Shown here one piece after another: positions 16,983-23,315 of a stretch of 64,000 nt of DNA. Source of the stretch: VRUE01 sp963814915 (GTDB lineage: Bacteria; Actinomycetota; Thermoleophilia; Solirubrobacterales; 70-9). Location of the stretch: positions 1 through 64,000 of the forward strand of contig CAWFEI010000011.1 of assembly GCA_963814915.1 (NCBI GenBank). The letters are read 5' to 3'. The notes below the pieces were generated by a model. The model ran no database searches, was not told the origin of the DNA, and worked only from the letters and a program-made list of their open reading frames with translations. The translations under genes and the position numbers were made by a program. Positions within the stretch are counted from its first letter, which is position 1. Each line of letters starts with the position of its first letter.

Positions 16983-17284
16983 GCGAGACCGAGATCCCCA
17001 AGGGCAGCTACGCGGCCGGGCGGCGGCTGAAGCTGCCGGGCGGCGCCGAGGCACCCTACGTCGTCTTCATCAACGGCGTGCAGCAGCGCGAGGGAGCCGA
17101 CTACAACCTGCGCGCGGGGGAGATCGTCTTCACCCGCGAGATCGTCAAGGAGAAGGTCGGCACCGGTCGCTGGCTGGCGATGTACCTCGGCCTGTTCGGC
17201 ACGTACCGCAAGAACGAGACGATCGACCTGCAGTTCCAGCGCGAGGGCAAGACCGAGCTGCTCTCCGACCTGCCGGTCGCCTAG
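16979..17284 (+). CDS. Conserved hypothetical protein, 101 aa
   Basis: Starts at GTG 16979 inside the stop codon of the previous gene. The protein is basic at the N-terminus (KGSYAAGRRLKLPGG), then has VVFINGVQQREGADYNLRAG, a beta-rich segment of the kind found in carbohydrate- or fibre-associated modules. It ends with KVGTGRWLAMYLGLFGTYRKNETIDL. No transmembrane helix of normal length and no catalytic motif is apparent. It converges with the deacetylase gene, sharing 4 bp at their ends. Function unknown. Confidence 0.65.
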   Translation: MSETEIPKGSYAAGRRLKLPGGAEAPYVVFINGVQQREGADYNLRAGEIVFTREIVKEKVGTGRWLAMYLGLFGTYRKNETIDLQFQREGKTELLSDLPVA

Positions 17285-18087
17285 CGCGAGGCGTCGAGCA
17301 CCAGCTGCGGGACGCTGACCAGCTCGTAGTCGCGCTCGCGCAGCCCGCGGATGATTTCCGGCAGGGCGGCAACGGTCTCGGAGCGGTCCCCGCCGCCGTC
17401 GTGCATCAGGACGATCGCGCCGGGATGGACCTGTTCGAGCACCCGGTCGGCGATCGCGGCGGCGCCGGGCAGCTCGTAGTCGTCGGTCTCCACCGTCCAA
17501 AGCACCATCAACATGTGCCTGCGCCGCAGCAGGTCCAGGGTCGTGTCGTCGTAGACGCCGAACGGGGGCCGGAAGAGATGCGGGGCCGGGACGCCGAGCG
17601 CCTTCAGATCGTTCGCCTGGCCGAGCAGCTCGGCTTTCTGTTCGTCCTTCGGCAGATCGGCCATGCGGGCGTGGTTGACGGTGTGGTCGCCGATCGGGAA
17701 GCCGTCGCGGGCCTCGCGCCGGATCGTCTCCGGGTGTTCGTCGATCGCCAGCCCGATCGGGAAGAAGGTCGCCGGGACGCGGTAGCGCAGCAGCGTGTCG
17801 ATCACCTCTTCGGTGTAGAGGCTGGGCCCGTCGTCGAAGCTGAGCGCCACCTCCCGCCCGGCGGCAGGCAGCTCGCGGATGCTCGGAGTCCTCTCCGCGA
17901 GCGCTTCGACCGCGCGGTTCTGGCGAGCCGCCAGCGCCGCTGCTCTCTGGCCGCGCAGGACGGCCCGCACGCCGTTGCTCACCCGCGCCGAGCTCAACTT
18001 TTTCGAAGCCGAGGCGCTGAGCATCCAGAGCGGCATGAAGAGCGCCGCGAGCACCACGCCGGCAACGACCAGGTGCCGCCGGCTCAC
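17281..18087 (-). CDS. Polysaccharide deacetylase (NodB domain), membrane-anchored or secreted
   Basis: A protein of 268 residues starting at GTG 18087, which overlaps the UbiA stop (GTGA). Residues 6-22 form a hydrophobic signal/anchor (LVVAGVVLAALFMPLWM). The NodB motifs are complete: SFDDGPS (Asp-Asp), HTVNHARM (H-x3-H metal site), RPPFGVYDD, and late VLMHDGGGDRSET. It removes acetyl groups from extracellular glycans such as peptidoglycan or exopolysaccharide. The open frame continues far upstream as a shadow of ubiA, so the long form is not used. Coupling to ubiA suggests an envelope role. Confidence 0.9.
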   Translation of the reverse strand: MSRRHLVVAGVVLAALFMPLWMLSASASKKLSSARVSNGVRAVLRGQRAAALAARQNRAVEALAERTPSIRELPAAGREVALSFDDGPSLYTEEVIDTLLRYRVPATFFPIGLAIDEHPETIRREARDGFPIGDHTVNHARMADLPKDEQKAELLGQANDLKALGVPAPHLFRPPFGVYDDTTLDLLRRRHMLMVLWTVETDDYELPGAAAIADRVLEQVHPGAIVLMHDGGGDRSETVAALPEIIRGLRERDYELVSVPQLVLDASR

Positions 18088-19028
18088 TTGAAGACGTAGA
18101 GGAGGGCGAAGGCGACTACCACCCAGATCGCCCCCCCGGCGACCATGCCCTTGTCTTTGGAGACCATCGCGGCGATCGAGCGGTCGTCGGCGCGGTCGTA
18201 GATCAGGTACAGGTAGCGGAAGATGACGTAGACGACCGGCGGGATCGTCCACATCATCTTGTTGCCGACGATCGGCGAGTCGACGGCGTAGATCGAGTAG
18301 CTGATCACGGTCCCGGTCGTGACCAGGGCGACCATCTGGTCGAGGAAGGGAAGCGAGTAGTGCTCGAGCACCGGCCGGCTGCTGGTCCCTTCGTGCAGCT
18401 CGGAGACCGCCTCCTGGCGGCGCTTCGTGAAGCCGAGGAAGAGCGCCAGCATGCCCGTGCACAGCAGCAGCCATTCCGAGGCGTGGGCGTCGACCGCGCT
18501 GGCGCCGGCGGCGACACGCAGGATGAACAGCCCGGAGAGCGTCATCACGTCGACGATCACGACCTGCTTGAGGCCGAGGCTGTAGGCCATCTGAGCGGCG
18601 CCGTAGCCGATCACCATCAGGCCGACCTGCCAGTTGACGGTGGCGAAGGTGATCGCGATCGCCGCTGCCGCGAGCACGGGCGCGATCGTCATCGCGGTGC
18701 GCTCGGAGAGCTCGCCTGCGGCGAGCGGGCGGAAGCGCTTCTTCGGGTGCTTGCGGTCGAGCTCGACGTCGAGTAGATCGTTCAGGTAGTAGCCGCCGCT
18801 GGAGATCGCGCAGAAGGCGACGAAGGTGAGTGTCGCCTCGATCACCTCGTGGGACTGGTTGAACTTGCCCGAGAAGAGCAGTCCGGCGAAGACGAAGAGG
18901 TTCTTGATCCACTCCTGCGGCCGGGCGGTCTTGATCGCCGCTCGCAGCGGCGATCGCCGCGGCACTACCGCCCCCTCGGAAGGGGCGCCTGCGGGAACCG
19001 TCGGGTGCTCGGAGGTGATCGTGTCCAT
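18084..19028 (-). CDS. ubiA: UbiA-family decaprenyl-phosphate phosphoribosyltransferase-like protein
   Basis: A protein of 314 residues with eight to nine membrane segments. The first Asp-rich site is NDLLDVELDRKHPKKRFRPL (about residues 82-101). The second polar loop is around YSLGLKQVVIVDVMTLSGLFILR. These resemble the Rv3806c-type enzyme that transfers 5-phosphoribose to decaprenyl phosphate, the first step toward the arabinose donor DPA. The N-terminal 30 residues are a disordered cytoplasmic tail. It is translationally coupled to the deacetylase. No dprE1/dprE2 gene is in the window, so the pathway assignment rests on family resemblance. Confidence 0.85.
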   Translation of the reverse strand: MDTITSEHPTVPAGAPSEGAVVPRRSPLRAAIKTARPQEWIKNLFVFAGLLFSGKFNQSHEVIEATLTFVAFCAISSGGYYLNDLLDVELDRKHPKKRFRPLAAGELSERTAMTIAPVLAAAAIAITFATVNWQVGLMVIGYGAAQMAYSLGLKQVVIVDVMTLSGLFILRVAAGASAVDAHASEWLLLCTGMLALFLGFTKRRQEAVSELHEGTSSRPVLEHYSLPFLDQMVALVTTGTVISYSIYAVDSPIVGNKMMWTIPPVVYVIFRYLYLIYDRADDRSIAAMVSKDKGMVAGGAIWVVVAFALLYVFK

Positions 19029-19053
19029 CGGTGCGGTCGCGGGAGGGTAGCGG

Positions 19054-20166
19054 TCAGTCCGGTAAGCGAATGGTGAAGCACGCCCCCTGGGCAGGGAGAT
19101 TCTCCACCTTCACGCTGCCGCCCATCGCCTCGCTCAGCTCGCGGACGATCGCCAGGCCGAGGCCTGCGCCGGCCGGGGAGCCGCGGCCGGCGACCGTGCG
19201 CAGGTGAAAGCGCTCGAAGGCGCGTGGGATCTCCTCCACCGGGATGCCGGGCCCCTGGTCGCTCACCCGGATCTCGCCCGGCGAGGCCTCGACGGTGACG
19301 GCGCCGCCCGCCGGGCTGACCCGGATAGCGTTCTCGAGCAGGTTGGAGACGACCTGCAGAGCGCGGCCGTGGTCCGCCCGCGCCGGCGCGGCGGAGCCGC
19401 TCACCTCGACCGCAACGCCCACCCCGGCGGCCTGTGGCCGCAGCCGCTCCTCGGCCTCGCGGCCGACGACGGCCAGGTCGATCGCCTCGCTGCGGATCTC
19501 CAGCACGCCCTGCCTCAACCGCGCCAGGGCGAGCAGGTCGCCGACCAGCCGCTCGAGGCGCTCGGCCTCCCGGCCGACCACCGCCGCCGCCTCGCGCGGC
19601 TCGACCGTGCCGTCCTCGATCCCCTCGGCGTAGCCGCGGATCGAGGTCAGCGGGGTGCGCAGATCGTGCGAGACGGAGAGCAGCACGGCGCGCTCGGCTT
19701 CGCGGGCAAGGCCCAACTGCGCCGCCATGCGGTTGAACGAATCGGCGAGGTCGTCGAGCTCCTCGGTCCCGACCTTGGGCAGCGGCTCCGGGTCCCCGCC
19801 TTCGGCGAGCTCCCCGGCGGCGACGCCGAGGCGGCGCAACGGCAGCGTCATCCGCCGAGTCAGCAGCGCCGCGACCGCGGCGGCGAGCAGGGCAGCGGCC
19901 CCGCTGGCGATCAGCAGCGCAGCAAGGTAGCGGCGGAAGTCGCCACCGAGAACGTCGACCGGCGGTGGCGGTGGAGGAGGCGGGCGCAGGCCGGGCCCGG
20001 GCGCAGGCCTCGACCGGATCCGTGCCTGCCGCTGTTCGGCGTTGGCGCGCAGCGTTTCCCGCACGGCGTCGCGGGTGAGCACGATTCCCAGCGCCAGCGA
20101 GGCGCCGACCGCGAGCAGGACGACGCCGAGGATCGCGACGAAGAGGCGGGTGCGCAGGGTGCGCAT
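19054..20166 (-). CDS. Sensor histidine kinase of the secreted-protein operon
   Basis: A protein of 370 residues. TM1 is at about 8-30, followed by an extracytoplasmic loop with a proline run, TM2 at about 80-100 and a HAMP segment (TRRMTLPLRRLGVAAGELAEG). The HisKA box is LLSVSHDLRTPLTSIRGYAEG. ATPase motifs are LLENAIRVSPAGG (N), VSDQGPGIPVEEI (G1) and GAGLGLAIVRELSEAMGG (G2). It overlaps the response regulator by TGATG, so they form a cognate pair. The periplasmic proline-rich loop is a plausible sensor for envelope state. Confidence 0.92.
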   Translation of the reverse strand: MRTLRTRLFVAILGVVLLAVGASLALGIVLTRDAVRETLRANAEQRQARIRSRPAPGPGLRPPPPPPPPVDVLGGDFRRYLAALLIASGAAALLAAAVAALLTRRMTLPLRRLGVAAGELAEGGDPEPLPKVGTEELDDLADSFNRMAAQLGLAREAERAVLLSVSHDLRTPLTSIRGYAEGIEDGTVEPREAAAVVGREAERLERLVGDLLALARLRQGVLEIRSEAIDLAVVGREAEERLRPQAAGVGVAVEVSGSAAPARADHGRALQVVSNLLENAIRVSPAGGAVTVEASPGEIRVSDQGPGIPVEEIPRAFERFHLRTVAGRGSPAGAGLGLAIVRELSEAMGGSVKVENLPAQGACFTIRLPD

Positions 20167-20840
20167 CAGGCGACGACCTTGTAGCCGGCGCCGCGCACGG
20201 TCTGAACCAGGTCGGGGCGGCCGAGTTTGGCACGCAGCTGGGCGACGTGGACGTCGACCGTGCGCGTGCCGCCGGGGAACTCGCCGCCCCAGGCGAGCTC
20301 GAGCAGGCGGTCGCGGCTGAGCACGACGCCGGGATGCGCGAGCAGCGCCGCGAGCAGGTCGAACTCACGCCCGGTCAGCTCGACCGACTCGCCGTCGACC
20401 GCGACCGTGCGCGCGGCGCGGTCGAGCTCGACGTCGCCGACCGCCAGCGGGCCCCCGTCACCGGTCTCGCCGCCGTTCCCGGCGCGGCGCAGGATCGCCT
20501 TCACCCGGGCGACCAGCTCGCGCGGGGAGAACGGCTTGGTGACGTAGTCGTCGGCGCCCGCTTCGAGCCCGGCGACGCGGTCGACCTCGTCGTCACGGGC
20601 GCTGAGGATCAGGATCGGCACGGTGGTGCGAGCGCGCAGGTGGCGGCAGACCTCGAAGCCGTCGATCCCGGGCAGACCGATGTCGAGCACGACGAGCCGG
20701 ACCGGATGACGGCCCAGCTCGTCGAGCGCCTGCTCGCCGCTGCGCGCCCAGACGACGCCGAACCCGTCGCGCTTGAGATAAGCGCGAACGAGGTCGGCGA
20801 TCGCCTGCTCGTCCTCTACGACGAGGATGGAACCCTTCAC
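20166..20840 (-). CDS. OmpR/PhoB-family response regulator
   Basis: A protein of 224 residues from GTG 20840 (MKGSILVVEDEQAIADLVRA). The receiver has phospho-acceptor Asp 53 in VLDIGLPGIDG and Lys in TKPFSPRELVARVK. The C-terminal winged helix has LTGREFDLLAALLAHPGVVLSRDRLLE and the recognition segment TRTVDVHVAQLRAKLG. The open frame extends to 20990, but the extra N-terminal residues are a shadow of the upstream gene. It lies 5 bp after the secreted-protein gene and overlaps the kinase, so all three form one operon that it probably controls. Confidence 0.93.
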   Translation of the reverse strand: MKGSILVVEDEQAIADLVRAYLKRDGFGVVWARSGEQALDELGRHPVRLVVLDIGLPGIDGFEVCRHLRARTTVPILILSARDDEVDRVAGLEAGADDYVTKPFSPRELVARVKAILRRAGNGGETGDGGPLAVGDVELDRAARTVAVDGESVELTGREFDLLAALLAHPGVVLSRDRLLELAWGGEFPGGTRTVDVHVAQLRAKLGRPDLVQTVRGAGYKVVA

Positions 20841-20844
20841 GCGG

Positions 20845-21396
20845 CTAGCCTTGCATCTGACCCGGTCCACCGGGCGGAGGAGGCAGCTGTCCTCCCTGTC
20901 GGCCACCCTTTTCGCCGCCCGGCATCCGCCCATGCGCCGGCGGCAGCGCGATCGTCTCCGCGGCCTTCCCGTCCGGACCGCAAACGACAACGTTCCGGCC
21001 GGCTTCCAGATCGGTTACCGAGCTGGCCTTGCCGGGCCCGGCGAGAACCTTGGTTTCGTCGTCGACGGCGATCGTCACTTCGTTACCGTCGTTCTCCTTG
21101 ACGACGACCGAGCTCTCGCTCGAGCTGATCAGCTCGCCGCTGTCGACCCTGATCGTCTCCGCCTTGCCTTCGCGCTGGACGTGCAGCTCGGCGTAGGTCA
21201 GGTCTTTGCCGAATTTGCCGATCGGGCCGCCCGGAGGCGGTGGCATCCGCTTTCCGCTCAGCGCCCTGCGGTGCTTGCCGGACTTGCCGCCGTTCCCGTT
21301 GCCGCCCTGGGCGACGGCGACTCCGGCGACGACGAGCGCCGCGATCAGCCCCGTTGTGGCCACGGCACGGGCGCGACTCTGCAATGTCTTGAACAT
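20845..21396 (-). CDS. Secreted Gly/Pro-rich protein with a central beta domain
   Basis: A protein of 183 residues. The signal peptide is at about 1-30 (RARAVATTGLIAALVVAGVAVAQ), then GGNGNGGKSGKHRR. The central domain has KDLTYAELHVQREGKAETIRV, SSSESSVVVKENDGNEVTIAV and VTDLEAGRNVVVCGPDGKA. This repeating DxxT/VxxV style resembles DUF5666-like metal- or envelope-stress-associated proteins, but I cannot confirm the family. A Gly/Pro-rich tail follows. A good GGAGG ribosome site precedes ATG 21396. As first gene of the operon with a two-component pair it may be the output or the sensed partner. Confidence 0.7.
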   Translation of the reverse strand: MFKTLQSRARAVATTGLIAALVVAGVAVAQGGNGNGGKSGKHRRALSGKRMPPPPGGPIGKFGKDLTYAELHVQREGKAETIRVDSGELISSSESSVVVKENDGNEVTIAVDDETKVLAGPGKASSVTDLEAGRNVVVCGPDGKAAETIALPPAHGRMPGGEKGGRQGGQLPPPPGGPGQMQG

Positions 21397-21498
21397 CTCT
21401 GGACCTCCTGTCGGGTGATTCGGACAGGTCGATCCTCGAAGCTGCGCGTACGCATCCCGTCAGGCCCATGTAAGGAACTCGTAAGGCAATCCGACCGT

Positions 21499-21545
21499 GT
21501 GCGTTCGGCTTTTGTCGGACTGAGTGCGACAAACAGCGAACGCAC
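21499..21545. repeat. Palindromic element, copy 1 (intergenic)
   Basis: Arms 21499-21517 and 21527-21545 (19 bases each) flank a 9-nt loop. The central 39 bases (21503-21541) have the pattern GTTCG-N4-TTGTCG-N9-CGACAA-N4-CGAAC. The same pattern with identical spacing recurs inside ileS at 63605-63643 (28 of 39 positions identical). This copy sits 5 bp downstream of the alkyl-DHAP synthase stop and could act as its terminator hairpin. Confidence 0.75.
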
Positions 21546-21549
21546 GGAG

Positions 21550-23196
21550 TCAGGGGTCGAGCAGGACGCCGGGGTTGAGAACCGCGACGGGGTCAAGCTC
21601 TCGCTTGGCAGCTCCCAGAGCGGCGGCGAAGGGGGCCGGGCGCTGGCGGTCGTACCAGGGGCGGTGGTCACGGCCGACCGCGTGGTGATGGGTGATCGTG
21701 CCGCCGCCCTCGATCACCGCCTCCCCGGCGGCCGCCTTGATCTCATCCCACTGCTCGACCTCGCCCCCGCGGATCGCCGGGGCCATGATCGTGAAGTAGG
21801 GAGCGGGCCCGTCGGGGTAGACGTGGGTGAAGCGGCAGCTGACCCGCGGCGCCCCCGGCCCCTCGGCGGGCGCGTCGCAGACCTCGGCGACCTTGCCCCG
21901 CACAGCCGCCATCGTCGCCGCGTGGAACTCCTCGAAGCGGTCCCAGGTGATCGCGGTCTCGAAGGTCTCCGAGAGCACGCCGCAGGCGACGAAGGTGTCG
22001 CGCAGGTAGGGCGCCAGCAGAAAGGCGCTGCGCCAGCGCCCGGCCGCATCGGCGTCGCCGGCGCGGCCCTTGGCTTTTTCTTCAGGCGGGGGAACATCCC
22101 CCGCTTCGCGCCCGGGCATGCCGGGGTGGCGCCCACCGTGATCCCTGGCGATCTCCAAGGCGATGTCCATCAGAGACTCGACCGGATGGTGGGGAGACTC
22201 GAAGCCGAGGACGAGGAGGCTCTTCTCGCCCGAGCCGGCGCCGGTCATCCCCGCCTCGGTCGCGTCGAGCAGGCGGCAGTTGCTTGGGTGCAGGCCCGAC
22301 TGGGAGATCTCGCGCACCGCTCCCGCGGCGGCGCCGAAGTCGTCGAACTCGACTCCGCGGGAGGCCTTGAACTCGGGCCGCGGGCGCACCCGCATCCAGG
22401 CATCGCCGATCACGCCGAGGATTCCCTCCGAGCCGAGCAGCGCCCGGTCCGGCGAGGGGCCGGCGCCCGAGCCCGGCAGGCGGCGGCTCTGCCAAAGCCC
22501 ACGCGGCGTGATCGCCCGCACCGACTCGACCAGGTCGTCGATGTGGGTGTAGAGCGTCGCAAAGTGGCCGCCGGCCCGGGTCGCGATCCAGCCGCCCAGG
22601 GTCGAGTACTCGAACGACTGGGGGAAGTGGCGCAGGGTCAGCCCGTGCTCGCGCAGCTGCTCCTCCAGGCCCGGACCGGTCGCCCCCGCCTGGATCCGCG
22701 CCGCCAGCGACTCGGCATCGACTTCCAGCACCCGGTCGAGCCGCCGCAGGTCGAGCGAGACGAACGGCCTGTCTCCCAGCCGCCCCTCGACCCCACCGAC
22801 GACGCTGGTCCCGCCGCCGAAGGGAATTACCGCGGCACCCGCCGACTCAGCCCAGCTCAGCACGGTCTCGATCTCCGACTCGTCCCTGGGCTGCGCCACC
22901 AGGTCGGGCGGGTTCTCGAACTCCCCCCGAAAACCCCGCACGACATCCCGATACGCCTTCCCCAACGCCCGGCTGACGCGCTCGTACTTCTGATCCGTAA
23001 ACAGATCCCCGAAGCCCGAAGGCGCCTTCAACCGCGACTCACGCACCTCCACCGCTTCGAGTGGCACGGCCTTCTCGGGCTCCCCACCGAAACCGAACCG
23101 CTCCCGAATCCCGACCGCAGCCTCCCTCAGCTCCTTCTCAGAGGGCGCCTGGTCCTCGTACCCCCACCCCCAATGCTTCAGCCGCCGCTCACTCAT
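21550..23196 (-). CDS. FAD-binding oxidase, alkyldihydroxyacetonephosphate synthase-like
   Basis: A protein of 548 residues of the VAO-type flavoprotein family. N-terminal HWGWGYED, FAD-binding VIPFGGGTSVVGGVEG (near 143), TLGGWIATRAGGHFATLY and C-terminal ITHHHAVGRDHRPWY are typical of alkyl-DHAP synthase. That enzyme swaps the acyl chain of acyl-DHAP for a fatty alcohol to make an ether lipid. The adjoining upstream gene looks like a fatty acyl-CoA reductase, which would supply that alcohol. A glycine/proline/charged insertion near residues 355-382 carries a GC-rich palindrome (22086-22104). An alternative is a related D-lactate/glycolate oxidase, but the HHH motif favours the synthase. Confidence 0.8.
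   Translation of the reverse strand: MSERRLKHWGWGYEDQAPSEKELREAAVGIRERFGFGGEPEKAVPLEAVEVRESRLKAPSGFGDLFTDQKYERVSRALGKAYRDVVRGFRGEFENPPDLVAQPRDESEIETVLSWAESAGAAVIPFGGGTSVVGGVEGRLGDRPFVSLDLRRLDRVLEVDAESLAARIQAGATGPGLEEQLREHGLTLRHFPQSFEYSTLGGWIATRAGGHFATLYTHIDDLVESVRAITPRGLWQSRRLPGSGAGPSPDRALLGSEGILGVIGDAWMRVRPRPEFKASRGVEFDDFGAAAGAVREISQSGLHPSNCRLLDATEAGMTGAGSGEKSLLVLGFESPHHPVESLMDIALEIARDHGGRHPGMPGREAGDVPPPEEKAKGRAGDADAAGRWRSAFLLAPYLRDTFVACGVLSETFETAITWDRFEEFHAATMAAVRGKVAEVCDAPAEGPGAPRVSCRFTHVYPDGPAPYFTIMAPAIRGGEVEQWDEIKAAAGEAVIEGGGTITHHHAVGRDHRPWYDRQRPAPFAAALGAAKRELDPVAVLNPGVLLDP
22086..22104. repeat. GC-rich palindrome inside the alkyl-DHAP synthase-like gene
   Basis: GCGGGGG-AACAT-CCCCCGC, a perfect 7-bp stem with a 5-nt loop. 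It lies in a stretch coding for EAGDVPPPEEKAKG, which looks like an in-frame insertion between the ARDHGG and WRSAFLLAPYLRD motifs. In a GC-rich genome a short GC palindrome can arise by chance. Confidence 0.4.
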
Positions 23197-23315
23197 AAAA
23201 AGCCTCCGGTGCGGGGGGCGGTGTGCCCCTCCCCAGGAGGCTCACGGGACCACCTTGCGAAGCGCCATCAACGCCTCAGCTGCGCGACGGCCTCATGGGG
23301 AGGGCACACCGCCCC
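23197..23315. other. Spacer dominated by a long inverted repeat
   Basis: Between the two co-directional genes on the minus strand. The arms are 23214-23235 and 23296-23316, pairing over 21 bases with one bulged C: left arm GGGGGCGGTGTGCCCCTCCC, ending CA. The loop is about 60 nt. A nested AGCCTCC/GGAGGCT pair lies at 23201-23207 and 23236-23242. The right arm reaches the stop codon of the reductase gene. It could attenuate transcription into the synthase gene. The core GGGCGGTGTGCCCCTC nearly matches the repeat at 32627-32649. Confidence 0.6.

Noticed and set aside
17281..18912. A 543-codon version of the polysaccharide deacetylase
   Set aside because: The upstream 275 codons are antiparallel-frame noise within ubiA. 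GTG 18087 with a GTGA overlap is a natural start.
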